64,000 nt of DNA from Litorimonas sp964610115 (GTDB lineage: Bacteria; Pseudomonadota; Alphaproteobacteria; Caulobacterales; Maricaulaceae). The stretch spans positions 35,639 to 99,638 of the forward strand of contig CAZSUW010000001.1 in assembly GCA_964610115.1 (NCBI GenBank), read 5' to 3'. Positions 25,720 to 34,651 of the stretch are shown here, piece after piece. The number at the start of each line of letters is the position of its first letter. Within the stretch, counting starts at the first letter, position 1. Position numbers and translations under genes: made by a program. Below the pieces are notes generated by a model. The model saw nothing but the letters and a program-made list of their open reading frames with translations, searched no databases and had not been told where the DNA came from.

Positions 25720-26205
25720 GTGTTGCGGACAAACATAAAGCGCTTATTGGGATTGCTCGTATTGGGCGGCCTATCGGCCTGCGCCTCTGGTTCCGCTGTG
25801 CCGACTTATACCTTCACCCCGCAACCCGGACAGGGGCAATATGTGCGTCCCGAATGGTTGGCCCCAGCCCCCACGCCGCGCATTCCCGCCGTCGACCTTT
25901 GCCGCAGCCAGATGTATGCCGCCTTAGTGGGGCAAAATGAGGGCGCGATTTACATTCCGGGTTTGCCCGGGCGGAAGCGCATTATCCGCCCGGCGTTCTT
26001 TGAAGGTCCGGACAATGATTTCCTAAACGGCGATCTGATGACCGAGACCTATGTCGAGGTGCAGAACTATCTGCCCGGGCAACAGCTCTACGCGCCGTCC
26101 ATACGTGACGTGACAGAGCGGGTCACGCTCGGCCCGGAAGACCTCTCACGCTTGACCATAGAGCTCGACCGTGAGGGTTATGTCCAGGAAATCCGTTGCG
26201 GCTGA
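25720..26205 (+). CDS. I78-like protease-inhibitor-family lipoprotein
   Basis: A 161-residue protein starting at GTG (MLRTNIKRLLGLLVLGGLSA, then CASGS), a lipoprotein signal with lipobox LSAC. The mature part has CRSQMYAALVGQNEGAI and ends LSRLTIELDREGYVQEIRCG. These match the two ends of peptidase inhibitor I78 proteins: a Cys with L-G-x near the start and RLxxxxDxxGxIxxxxCG at the end. The stretch between them is longer than usual. If so, it may inhibit serine peptidases in the periplasm. Convergent, and overlaps the next gene by 28 bp. Confidence 0.55.
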   Translation: MLRTNIKRLLGLLVLGGLSACASGSAVPTYTFTPQPGQGQYVRPEWLAPAPTPRIPAVDLCRSQMYAALVGQNEGAIYIPGLPGRKRIIRPAFFEGPDNDFLNGDLMTETYVEVQNYLPGQQLYAPSIRDVTERVTLGPEDLSRLTIELDREGYVQEIRCG

Positions 26206-26984
26206 GGCCGGAAAGCGGACTGCAATTCTGGACGGATGCGCCCACGTTGACGTGCGGGTTGGCCCTCGCTCATTATGCGTAACAATTTCAACTCGGTCTC
26301 AAAGCTCTCAATCTGACGATAGGTGATCGGGACCTTCTTGCGGACAGCTTTGGGCAAAATAGCCCCATAAGTTGCCACGATTTGCTCAGGTGACTGGCGA
26401 TTGATAGCCAGGGCCGTGCAGGCGGCGAAGCAAAGCGTGTTTTCTAGAAACCTATGTGGTCGTTTTACCGTGCCGAGCGCTTGCGCTGTGGCCGCCAGAC
26501 AATGGGTGAGAACAAAGCCTTGCCGGAAATAGGCTGCTGCTGACAGCAAAATTATCGCCGCTTGAAAGTCGCTGGGTTCAAATCCGGGATTGAAGGCCGA
26601 GAGTTTTCTGTCGCAAATTTCCAAGACAAGATGCGCAACGAAATAGCCCCGTTGGCTGCAATGGCGGGGATCATAGCTCAGAAGGTTTGGGAGATGGGTC
26701 GAAGGAAAATGCGGCGCGCCTTCGTCTTCGACGCTTGCGATAAAGCGAAACTCATCTGGGTTGATGTGCATGACGTCGCAGACAGTGGCATAGCTATCCT
26801 GAGCCCAGTCAAAGACCTCGCGCTGATCTAAATCGTCATAAACGAGCGTTTCTATACCGGGCCGTTTGTGTAAGGGGGACGGGACGGCTGGCCGCGCCGG
26901 GGGGCCATAATGCCGTATTAGAAACGCCAAGGTTTCAAAAACAAGCAGGGCATCATCGTTGCGCACAATCCGGGGCTGGAACAT
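26178..26984 (-). CDS. Conserved hypothetical protein with upstream CtrA site
   Basis: A 268-residue soluble protein that I do not recognise. It begins MFQPRIVRNDDALLVFETLA and has YDDLDQREVFDWAQDSYATV in the N-terminal half and a mainly helical middle (FQAAIILLSAAAYFRQGFVL). The C-terminal tail is basic (ARQRGRIRPELQSAFRPQPQ). No signal peptide. The start at 26984 is preferred over 27002 because a GAGAGAG purine tract precedes it. Its 3' end overlaps the convergent lipoprotein gene by 28 bp. An exact TTAA-N7-TTAA lies 120 bp upstream, so a cell-cycle-linked role is possible. Confidence 0.65.
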   Translation of the reverse strand: MFQPRIVRNDDALLVFETLAFLIRHYGPPARPAVPSPLHKRPGIETLVYDDLDQREVFDWAQDSYATVCDVMHINPDEFRFIASVEDEGAPHFPSTHLPNLLSYDPRHCSQRGYFVAHLVLEICDRKLSAFNPGFEPSDFQAAIILLSAAAYFRQGFVLTHCLAATAQALGTVKRPHRFLENTLCFAACTALAINRQSPEQIVATYGAILPKAVRKKVPITYRQIESFETELKLLRIMSEGQPARQRGRIRPELQSAFRPQPQRISWT

Positions 26985-27103
26985 GGTCTCTCTCTCTCTC
27001 ATCTAAACGTAACGTGTTCGGCCCCAGCCTCCGAATCGTCCGTTTGTAAGAGGTCTCATATCCTATCAAATAAGGCGAAAAAGGGACTCACTTGAGAGTA
27101 TGG

Positions 27104-27118
27104 TTAATTCCGGCTTAA
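27104..27118 (-). promoter_or_regulatory. Exact CtrA-type site upstream of the hypothetical gene
   Basis: TTAATTCCGGCTTAA is an exact TTAA-N7-TTAA. It lies between the convergently placed end of the ABC-F gene and the start of the minus-strand hypothetical gene at 26984. Two GANTC sites lie between it and that gene: GACTC at 27085-27089 and GAATC at 27033-27037. Confidence 0.6.
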
Positions 27119-27132
27119 GCGTAATTCGTGGT

Positions 27133-29025
27133 CTAATCCTCCCCTAAGCCCGCCTCAATTCGGGCGGTTTCATATGCATCCAGCGCCTGAAGCCATTGTT
27201 CTTCCAGCATTTCAATGCGCCCAGCCGTGTAGGCGCGATCCCGCCCAAGCTTCACGGCGCCCTCTGGGTCTTTGCTGAACAGGTCCGGGCTTGCCAAGAT
27301 TTCATCTAATCGGGCCAGCTCCGCCGTCTGTTTGGTGATGTCGGCTTCGATTTTCGCGGCGTGTTTTTTAAGGGGCGCGACGGATTTTCGCGCGTCAGCG
27401 CGGGCGCGGCGCTCATCCGCTTTGCTCGGACCCAAATCGGTTTTGCTCTTCTTTTCCGGTTTGGCGCGTTCAGCTTGTAAGGCGCGGTAATCGTCTAGCG
27501 TGCCGTCATAAGGCGTCACGGTGCCGCCTTCGACAAGCCAAAGGCGTTCCACACTTGCTTCTAGCAAAGCGCGGTCGTGACTGATCAGTAAAACCGCGCC
27601 GGAATAGGCGTTTAACGCGCGGACAAGCTCTTCACGGCTGTCAATATCGAGGTGGTTTGTCGGTTCGTCGAGCACCAGTAAATGTGGTTTATGAAAGCCA
27701 ATCAGCGAAAAGAGAAGCCGGGCTTTTTCTCCACCAGACAGATCGCCCGCTGGCGTTTCTGCATTTTTTGCGCCTAAGCCAAATTGGGCGAGCCGCGCGC
27801 GGCGTTCGGCCTCAGTCGCGTCCGGCATCAACTCGACAACATGGTCATAAGCTGACGCGCTTTCATTCAGGGCATCGACTTCATGCTGCGCGAAATAGCC
27901 AACCCGCATCTTTTTATGGCTACGGATATGGCCGTCTTGGGCCTGCAAGATACCCAGTAGCCCTTTCGCAAAGGTGGACTTGCCTTCGCCATTGCGGCCT
28001 AGCAAGCCAATGCGATCATCTGGCTGCACTTGCACATTCAGGTCGCGCAAAATCGTAACGTCGCCATAGCCCAGTGCCGCAGCGTCAAAGCGCACCATGG
28101 GCGGGGAGAGGCGGCGTTCTGGCCCGTGCAGATCAATAGGGGCGATGGGCTCGCTGACCAGCGTGGCGATCGGCTCCATCTTTTCGAGCCGTTTGACGCG
28201 GGATTGGGCCTGTTTCGCCTTAGAGGCTTTGGCCTTAAACCGATCGACAAAGGCTTGCAGCTTGCGGCGCTCCTCCTCCTGTTTGGCGACCAAGGCCATA
28301 TCCAAGCGGTTACGTTCAGCCAAGCGGCGTTGAAAGTTCTCATAACCGCCGGAGTAAAGCGTCAGCTTGCCCTGCTGCAGATGAGCGATATCCGTCACTG
28401 CCGTATTCAGAAAATCACGGTCGTGGCTGATCACAAAAATCGTGCCACGATAATTCCGGATATGGCTTTCCAGCCAGAGGGCCCCTTCCACGTCGAGATA
28501 GTTGGTCGGCTCATCTAGTAAGAGCATATCCGGTTGGGCAAATAGCATGGCGGCGAGGGCGACCCGCATCCGCCAGCCGCCGGAAAAATCACCGCAGGGT
28601 CGCTGCTGATCTTCGCCGGAAAACCCAAGACCCGACAGGATGGACCCGGCGCGTGCTTCGGCCGTGTAAGCGTCAATATCGCCCAAGCGTGTATGGATTT
28701 GCGCAATTCGCATCGGGTCAGTCGCCGTTTCGGCTTCTGCCAAGAGGGCGGTGCGCTCTATGTCGGCTTGTAGGACCGTATCCATGAGGGACGTCTCGCC
28801 GCCCGGCACTTCCTGATCCACACAACCCAAGCGCATATTGGCGCGCAAGGATATGGCCCCGTCATCGGGGCTGATCTCGCCTTTGATCAAGCGGAAGAGT
28901 GTCGATTTACCCGTGCCGTTTCGACCCACAAGGCCCACTTTCTGGCCTTGATTGATGGCGAGGGTGGCTTGTTGGAAGAGGGGACGGCCTTCAATCCGGT
29001 AAGTGAGGTCATTGATATGGAGCAT
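27133..29025 (-). CDS. ABC-F family ATPase, YheS type
   Basis: A 630-residue soluble protein with two ABC modules and no membrane segments. The first Walker A is GLVGRNGTGKST with signature FSGGWRMRVALA; the second is GLLGRNGEGKST with signature LSGGEKARLLFS. Both Walker B regions end LLDEPTN or VLDEPTN. The linker KLQAFVDRFKAKASKAKQAQ and the C-terminal coiled coil (about 550-625) match E. coli YheS. ABC-F proteins act at the ribosomal E site to rescue or tune elongation. Start at MLHINDLTYRIEGRPLF; the open frame to 29082 is not family-like. Confidence 0.92.
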   Translation of the reverse strand: MLHINDLTYRIEGRPLFQQATLAINQGQKVGLVGRNGTGKSTLFRLIKGEISPDDGAISLRANMRLGCVDQEVPGGETSLMDTVLQADIERTALLAEAETATDPMRIAQIHTRLGDIDAYTAEARAGSILSGLGFSGEDQQRPCGDFSGGWRMRVALAAMLFAQPDMLLLDEPTNYLDVEGALWLESHIRNYRGTIFVISHDRDFLNTAVTDIAHLQQGKLTLYSGGYENFQRRLAERNRLDMALVAKQEEERRKLQAFVDRFKAKASKAKQAQSRVKRLEKMEPIATLVSEPIAPIDLHGPERRLSPPMVRFDAAALGYGDVTILRDLNVQVQPDDRIGLLGRNGEGKSTFAKGLLGILQAQDGHIRSHKKMRVGYFAQHEVDALNESASAYDHVVELMPDATEAERRARLAQFGLGAKNAETPAGDLSGGEKARLLFSLIGFHKPHLLVLDEPTNHLDIDSREELVRALNAYSGAVLLISHDRALLEASVERLWLVEGGTVTPYDGTLDDYRALQAERAKPEKKSKTDLGPSKADERRARADARKSVAPLKKHAAKIEADITKQTAELARLDEILASPDLFSKDPEGAVKLGRDRAYTAGRIEMLEEQWLQALDAYETARIEAGLGED

Positions 29026-29143
29026 GGGAAAAGCTTGGTTTTGAGAGTTCGGTCTATGGACAGCCGCTAAGACGGCTTGCAAATCAGTGCGCTCGCGATT
29101 AGGCGCTCGCGCAAATTAAAGTCTTGTCCAAAAGGATCATCCC

Positions 29144-29566
29144 ATGGCTGTGCAACGCACCTTTTCCATTATCAAACCTGACGCCACAAAACGCAATCTG
29201 ACCGGCAAAGTCAATGCTATCATCGAAGAGGCGGGCCTGCGTATCATCGGCCAACGCCGCGTTCAGATGACGGAAGCCCAAGCCAAGCGCTTCTACGCTG
29301 TTCACGCCGAGCGTCCGTTCTACAACGACCTGGTGGCGTTCATGACGTCCGGTCCTGTTGTCGTCCAAGTCCTGGAAGGCGAAAATGCCATCGCGAAATA
29401 CCGCGAAGTGATGGGTGCGACCAATCCTGCTGAAGCCGCGGCCGGTACAATCCGCGCAAGCTTCGCGGAAAGCATTGACGCCAACACGGTCCACGGCTCT
29501 GACGCACCGGAAACAGCGGCTGAAGAAATCGCGCAATTCTTCTCAGAGGCGGATATTGCGGTTTAA
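29144..29566 (+). CDS. ndk: Nucleoside diphosphate kinase
   Basis: A 140-residue enzyme that transfers the gamma-phosphate between nucleoside tri- and diphosphates through a phosphohistidine. MAVQRTFSIIKPDATKRNLT at the start and NTVHGSD with the catalytic His117 are diagnostic. AAAAGGATCATCCC provides the ribosome-binding site. Monocistronic, closed by a bidirectional terminator. Typical length. Confidence 0.98.
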   Translation: MAVQRTFSIIKPDATKRNLTGKVNAIIEEAGLRIIGQRRVQMTEAQAKRFYAVHAERPFYNDLVAFMTSGPVVVQVLEGENAIAKYREVMGATNPAEAAAGTIRASFAESIDANTVHGSDAPETAAEEIAQFFSEADIAV

Positions 29567-29588
29567 GCCGAAAATCGTCGCGAAAAAC

Positions 29589-29622
29589 GAAAAAGCCGGG
29601 TCACTTGACCCGGCTTTTTTTG
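29589..29622. terminator. Bidirectional terminator between ndk and the second TadG-like gene
   Basis: AAAAGCCGGGTCA-CTTG... pairs with TGACCCGGCTTTT: a stem of about 12 bp with A-run before and T-run after, usable by ndk (plus) and the convergent gene at 29639 (minus). Confidence 0.92.
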
Positions 29623-29638
29623 TCAGCGTAAATAGGAT

Positions 29639-30991
29639 TTACGACTTAATCCGAATAAGCTCTTCAACAATCGCATTTTGGATCCGGTTAAAGGCCGCTT
29701 GTAGTTCATCGCTGTCCCGCGCCCAGATGAAATGCTCATCAGAGCTTGCACAACTGCTCAAGAGATTTTCAGCATTGGCGCGTGTCCAAGCATTCACTTG
29801 GTAGGTTGAGCGGTTATTGGATGGGTTGCGCGTATTATAGCGTCCTTCTTCCAGCGCATATCCAATCGTGAAGATCTCTGTGTTGTGATCTTCTTTCAGC
29901 GAATTGCATGATTCTATCGTCAAACGATCTGAGTCACGACGCAGGTCGCCACGGGTATAATCCGCATGATGCACCGGGCTATACCATTGTGCCCAGACGC
30001 CGCTCCACCGTCCATTGCGATAACGCCAATAAACGGGCGCTTCGTCATTGGGGAAGAACTCCCAGCCGCCGATCGTGTTTTCACCATCTGACATGAGGAT
30101 GACAAATTTTAGGGGCTCTTGAGGGTTGTCTTCTTGAGCGCGCTCAGCTTCGTGCTCATGGACATCATCTTCATCTTCGAACCATTCCAAAGCCGTCGCC
30201 ATAGGTGGGTTCGAGTTTGTTGAGCCACTCGCATTCATGGCATTGATGTCGTCAGTCTCGATATAGCCCCAATCAATGTCAACGACAGCACTTGAGATCG
30301 TGTTACTTGAGTATGGGAGCAAACCCATTCTGAGGGTGCGATAATCAGCAGCGGTTTGAACGCCAAGTCGGTCACTCAAACTTGTCTGGAAGGACGTTAC
30401 AGACGCTTTGAGCCCGTCGAGTCGGACTTCGGCCCCGGCTGGCGAAGTCCCATTGGAGTTCGCGATTCTATCGTCCCACGCCATCGAGCCTGAATTGTCC
30501 AGAACGAGAGCGATCGAGGCAGGAGACGCCTCTTCTATGTTCAAATAGCTGACAACCGCTTCACTACTAAAGGCGACGGTTTCTTTGCCGAGAACACGCG
30601 TGAAGGTCGTTTGGGTTGATCCAGACACTTCGACCAAAATCTCTTTCGCACTATCGTTATAGTCAATGTTGACAGTGACGCCCTCTGCTCCCCCTTCGAC
30701 GAAGGAATTAAACTCTAAACCCAACTCGCTCGCACTATATTGGCCTGCGGGCAAACCTCCCGTATCGGCGCCCCGACTTTTAGGAACGTAGCCATGGTTT
30801 TTGATGAATACAGCCCCGTTCAGAGCAACCGCATCGGCAATTTGTTGTGATCGCTTGGCGGCCGTTGACGACATGGAAAAGTCAACAGACGCTCCAATAA
30901 TGCCAATTGTGACCGTTGCCCCAATAGCAAAGGTCAATGCGAAATTCCCGCGATCATCTTTCGCGAACCGTTTAAATGTCTTTGGCCACAT
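29639..30991 (-). CDS. TadE/TadG-like pilus-assembly protein with vWA domain (second copy)
   Basis: A 450-residue protein: MWPKTFKRFAKDDRGNFALT, one hydrophobic segment (about 17-39), then SSTAAKRSQQIADAVALNGA, the TadE/G start. A vWA domain follows with intact MIDAS SIALVLDNSGSM and a later MSDGENTIGG. Near the C-terminus are FTIGYALEEGRYNT and CASSDEHFIWARDSDELQAA. It ends in a short helix (FNRIQNAIVEELIRIKS) shared with the third copy. Probably anchored in the inner membrane with a periplasmic vWA domain. Start set at ATG with GGGA 6 bp upstream, as in the next paralogue. No other tad genes nearby. Confidence 0.82.
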   Translation of the reverse strand: MWPKTFKRFAKDDRGNFALTFAIGATVTIGIIGASVDFSMSSTAAKRSQQIADAVALNGAVFIKNHGYVPKSRGADTGGLPAGQYSASELGLEFNSFVEGGAEGVTVNIDYNDSAKEILVEVSGSTQTTFTRVLGKETVAFSSEAVVSYLNIEEASPASIALVLDNSGSMAWDDRIANSNGTSPAGAEVRLDGLKASVTSFQTSLSDRLGVQTAADYRTLRMGLLPYSSNTISSAVVDIDWGYIETDDINAMNASGSTNSNPPMATALEWFEDEDDVHEHEAERAQEDNPQEPLKFVILMSDGENTIGGWEFFPNDEAPVYWRYRNGRWSGVWAQWYSPVHHADYTRGDLRRDSDRLTIESCNSLKEDHNTEIFTIGYALEEGRYNTRNPSNNRSTYQVNAWTRANAENLLSSCASSDEHFIWARDSDELQAAFNRIQNAIVEELIRIKS

Positions 30992-31226
30992 AGCCGATCC
31001 CACTCATTACGGCTTTCAGCGGACATACCAAAACCCCTCCGAGGAGCTTAAGCGTGCCTTGCAAAGCCTATTCTGTAGATAGGGTATATGACAGGGGTAT
31101 TAGATTGACGTTTCGAGACAGAGTTAACGAATGATGAAAACTTTGCGTTTGTCACTGGATAGACCTTATACTGGACAGGGTTAGTTACTTGTCTTGTCCT
31201 GATCTATTCGACTTGACGATCCGTGC

Positions 31227-31248
31227 GGGCCAGCTGTCGCGCTGGCCC
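31227..31248. other. Stem-loop downstream of the third TadG-like gene
   Basis: GGGCCAGC-TGTCGC-GCTGGCCC, a perfect 8-bp stem, starts 8 bp beyond the stop of the gene at 31256 on the minus strand. It lacks a T-run, so it may be a weak terminator or an mRNA 3' end stabiliser. The rest of 30992-31255 holds a 7/8 CtrA-like match (TTAACGAATGATGAA, 31124-31138) and no gene. Confidence 0.5.
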
Positions 31249-31255
31249 TGCGTAT

Positions 31256-32812
31256 TTATCGCTTCACCCGAATTCCCGTGTCGCGCGTGATAGAATCGCC
31301 AATATCATCAAAGGCTTTTTCCAACTCTGACGCATTGTCTGCCAGGATGAAGTTATCTTCGTCTGACGCGCAATATTCGAGCAATTCTCTGGCCTTCTCG
31401 ACGTCATCCGGGCTTACGCCCCAGAATTCATTGCCCGGACGTCCGGGAATGTTGCGACGATAGACGCCGGGTTGCAGGGAATATCCGACTGAGAAAATTT
31501 CCCACCCCTGTTTCTTCATTTGATCGCAGCGATATTGTGTCCGATCAACATAATCGATTTCTTTCCAGCCTTTTCCACCGCTCGGTTGTGTCGCTTGACG
31601 ACGATTGCGCCAGACCCAGCGTGTCGTTTCAGGCACCCATTCTTGTCGCTGTGGGCCGCGTTTCGTGCAGACATTATAGGATTCTGTGCCGCCTTCGCCG
31701 CCTTCACGCGTCCGCGGTTCCCATCTCGTGCAAGGACGCCACTTACGCATGTAGCCGCCACGTTTTTCTTCAACCTGACCGCGCCACAGACCGGAACCCG
31801 GTTTGTTTATCTGAATCTTCTGATCGGTCGTGTTGTGACCATCGGTCATGAAGATGATATAGCGCTTTAGATCGTCACGGATGTCTCGGTCATATTTATT
31901 GTGTTCATTGCGCATCCAGTTCCAGGCCTTATCCATGCCTTTTGCTGTATTGGTTTCCCCGCTCGGGCTCATGCCATTGATTTTACTGTCCGGGATTGTT
32001 CCCCAGCGCATTGTCTGCGAGCTTTTTCCAATAAAATTCTGGTTGAATGGGATGAGACCCATGCGGAGGTATCGCTGGTCTTTATCGTCTTCAATCGCCT
32101 GTCCGAGGCTGTTGTTCAAAGACCGAAAGGCTTGTCGCAGACTATCGATGCGTTGCGCCGTCCCGGCTGGAACGGTTTCGGATCCGGTCGGAACTTGGCG
32201 CGACTTGTCCTCTGCCGTGCTGTGATTGTTGCTCTTGCGATAATGGTTATACCAATAATCGAAATGCGCTTGATCCCAATCCGCAGATGGATCTTCATCA
32301 TACCACATAGAATTCGAATTATCGATCACCATGGCAATCGAGGCGGGGTAATTGAGTTCCTGGTCTGGATATTCCGCTGTCGATGCCGATGAAAAATCGA
32401 TCGATTCCCGGCCCATTATACGCGTCAAAAACGGTTTATGTTGTCCACGGACTTCGACTCGGACTTCGTTATTGTCGTCATCATAGTCAAACGTCACTTC
32501 AACATCCGTGCCGTCTTTTAGACCTGGAAAATCGTAACCAAAGCTAGAGGCTTTATAGGTGACGCCAGACGCAAACATTGGGTCTTTGTTGACGGCACCC
32601 CCATCACGTTCACGTTCACGGTCAATGGCGACGGCGGCGGCGAGCGAAAGCGTATCGGCGACATCTTGCGTTTTGCGTGTGTTTTTTGACACGAATGAAT
32701 AATCCATCGCCATGCCGACGCAGGTGATCAAAACGGTCAATGACACAGCGGTCATCAAGGCAACATTTCCGCGCGTATCATCGCGAAAATTTTTATAAGT
32801 GGTCTTCCACAT
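31256..32812 (-). CDS. TadE/TadG-like pilus-assembly protein with vWA domain (third copy)
   Basis: A 518-residue paralogue of the gene at 29639: MWKTTYKNFRDDTRGNVALM, a hydrophobic segment, then KNTRKTQDVADTLSLAAAVA. The MIDAS is intact (SIAMVIDNSNSM) with FMTDGHNTTDQ later. Unlike its paralogues it has an Arg/Trp/Glu-rich insert of about 100 residues after the TDG motif (MRKWRPCTRWEPRTREGG; WVPETTRWVWRNRRQ). The C-terminal CASDEDNFILADNASELEKA matches the second copy. AAGGG lies 6 bp before the chosen ATG. The two genes lie head to tail, 264 bp apart, probably from duplication. Confidence 0.82.
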   Translation of the reverse strand: MWKTTYKNFRDDTRGNVALMTAVSLTVLITCVGMAMDYSFVSKNTRKTQDVADTLSLAAAVAIDRERERDGGAVNKDPMFASGVTYKASSFGYDFPGLKDGTDVEVTFDYDDDNNEVRVEVRGQHKPFLTRIMGRESIDFSSASTAEYPDQELNYPASIAMVIDNSNSMWYDEDPSADWDQAHFDYWYNHYRKSNNHSTAEDKSRQVPTGSETVPAGTAQRIDSLRQAFRSLNNSLGQAIEDDKDQRYLRMGLIPFNQNFIGKSSQTMRWGTIPDSKINGMSPSGETNTAKGMDKAWNWMRNEHNKYDRDIRDDLKRYIIFMTDGHNTTDQKIQINKPGSGLWRGQVEEKRGGYMRKWRPCTRWEPRTREGGEGGTESYNVCTKRGPQRQEWVPETTRWVWRNRRQATQPSGGKGWKEIDYVDRTQYRCDQMKKQGWEIFSVGYSLQPGVYRRNIPGRPGNEFWGVSPDDVEKARELLEYCASDEDNFILADNASELEKAFDDIGDSITRDTGIRVKR

Positions 32813-32937
32813 CACAGACCCTTCATGTTTCGTGGCATAAGCCACACTAGGAGGATCATGACTTAGCGGTAATGAATTACGGACAGCCCAATAAAAATAC
32901 TGAACAAAACGTTAGCGCCTGAAGTGGCTGTCGGCGG

Positions 32938-33525
32938 TTATACTCCGTTCAGAATTGTTGTGGCCGCACGTTTTAATGCTTTGGGGTAAAGCTCTAACTC
33001 TTGTTCTAGGACGCGGGCTTGCAAGCTGTCTGCTGTGTCATCAGGATGAATGGGCACGGCGATTTGTTCAATTATCTGCCCGCCGTCGACCTCTGAGACA
33101 ACCCAATGCACTGTCGCGCCGCCTTCACTGTCTCCCGCTTCGATCGCGCGCTGGTGGGTATGAAGCCCTTTATATTTTGGCAAAAGGGAAGGGTGGATAT
33201 TGATAAGACGTCCTTCCCAACGGTTTACAAACCAGGGCGTTAAAACCCGCATAAACCCCGCACAGGCAACGAACTCAACGGTCCGCGCGACGAGTTCTTT
33301 GTGCAAGGCTTGCTCAAATTTGCGCCGGGACGGGTAGCGCGAGTGATCCAGACCTATCGCTTCAACCCCCATCGTACGGGCCTTTTCCAGCCCGGCGGCG
33401 TCGGGACGATTGGAAATGACACAGACAATATGGGCGGGATAATCGGGTTGCTGAGCCGCCCGTAGCAGCGCCATCATGTTGGAGCCGCGCCCACTGATCA
33501 GGACCGCTGTTCTGATCCGGTCCAT
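32938..33525 (-). CDS. purN: Phosphoribosylglycinamide formyltransferase PurN
   Basis: A 195-residue enzyme that formylates GAR with 10-formyl-THF in step three of purine synthesis. It begins MDRIRTAVLISGRGSNMMAL (phosphate loop) and has the catalytic INIHPSLLPKYKGLHTHQRA with Asn/His and, later, HWVVSEVDGGQII with the Asp. Its ATG overlaps the purM stop by one base (TAATG), so translation is coupled. The upstream open frame to 33618 only overlaps purM. Confidence 0.96.
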   Translation of the reverse strand: MDRIRTAVLISGRGSNMMALLRAAQQPDYPAHIVCVISNRPDAAGLEKARTMGVEAIGLDHSRYPSRRKFEQALHKELVARTVEFVACAGFMRVLTPWFVNRWEGRLINIHPSLLPKYKGLHTHQRAIEAGDSEGGATVHWVVSEVDGGQIIEQIAVPIHPDDTADSLQARVLEQELELYPKALKRAATTILNGV

Positions 33526-34544
33526 TAGGCAGGTACTAGCTGGCCAATGACATGGGCGGGTATGCCTGACGGTTCTAGCGCGCTCAGGACGGCCATCAGC
33601 GCGTGAGGCTTCACACATAAGACAAGGCCAATCCCGCAGTTAAAGGCGCGTTGCATTTCGGTTTCTTCGATGCCGCCCGTCTCTTGCAGCCAGTTGAAAA
33701 CGGCAGGTGGTTCCCACGCCGTCATGTCAAACTGCGCGGATAGTGTATCAGGCAACATGCGCGGGACATTATCGGTTAGTCCGCCGCCCGTAATATGCGC
33801 GACACCTAAGACGTTCCCCAAGACAGGTTTGACCGCCTCAACATAAATCCGCGTTGGCGTGAGGAGCGCTTCACCAACCGTTTTGCCGTCTGCGAAAGGG
33901 GCTGGGTCATTGAATGACAAACCGGCCCGCGCGACGACCTTGCGAATAAGGGAATATCCATTGCTGTGCGGCCCAGAACTTTCCAGCCCGATGAGAACGT
34001 CGCCGGCCTCCATCTCAGACAGACGCGGCAGCATGGCCTTGCGCTCCACGGCACCCACGACAAAGCCGGCCAGATCAAACTCCCCGTCCGCATACATGCC
34101 GGGCATTTCGGCCGTTTCGCCGCCGATCAGCGCGGCGCCTGCCTGGCGGCATCCTTCGGCAATACCCGCAACGACGGAAGCCGCACTGTCTACATCCAAT
34201 TTTCCGGTCGCAAAATAGTCGAGAAAGAAAAGCGGCTCTGCCCCTTGGGCCAGCACATCATTGACACACATCGCGACCAGATCGATCCCGACCGTGCCCA
34301 ACAGACCCGTCTCAATCGCGACTTTCAGCTTCGTCCCGACGCCATCTGTGCCAGAAACAAGAACCGGGTCATCAAATCCGGCGGCTTTCAGGTCAAAAAG
34401 GCCGCCAAAACCGCCAATGGAGCCATCTGCGCCCGGCCTTTGTGTTGCTTTTACAAGCGGCTTGATCCGATCAACCAAGCGATCACCGGCATCAATATCG
34501 ACACCGGCATCCTTATAGGAGAGGGGTTTGGGCGTATCCGTCAT
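33525..34544 (-). CDS. purM: Phosphoribosylformylglycinamidine cyclo-ligase PurM (AIR synthetase)
   Basis: A 339-residue enzyme that closes the imidazole ring in step five of purine synthesis with ATP. Visible: LSYKDAGVDIDAGDRLVDRI at the N-terminus, VSGTDGVGTKLKVAIETG, VAMCVNDVLAQGAEPLFFLD, and ALIGGETAEMPGMYADGEFD, all PurM hallmarks. Start at MTDTPKPLSY; the in-frame ATG at 34580 is less like the family. First gene of purMN and divergent from DUF2066-hdaA, an arrangement common in alphaproteobacteria. Confidence 0.97.
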   Translation of the reverse strand: MTDTPKPLSYKDAGVDIDAGDRLVDRIKPLVKATQRPGADGSIGGFGGLFDLKAAGFDDPVLVSGTDGVGTKLKVAIETGLLGTVGIDLVAMCVNDVLAQGAEPLFFLDYFATGKLDVDSAASVVAGIAEGCRQAGAALIGGETAEMPGMYADGEFDLAGFVVGAVERKAMLPRLSEMEAGDVLIGLESSGPHSNGYSLIRKVVARAGLSFNDPAPFADGKTVGEALLTPTRIYVEAVKPVLGNVLGVAHITGGGLTDNVPRMLPDTLSAQFDMTAWEPPAVFNWLQETGGIEETEMQRAFNCGIGLVLCVKPHALMAVLSALEPSGIPAHVIGQLVPA

Positions 34545-34651
34545 GGACGCTCGGTTAAGGAATGCGGCCGCGTTCTGCAATGGGGCATAGACTTATGCTG
34601 CGCATGGGCTCGGCGCTTTTCCACACCGACACAGCTGTCTATAGAGGGTCT

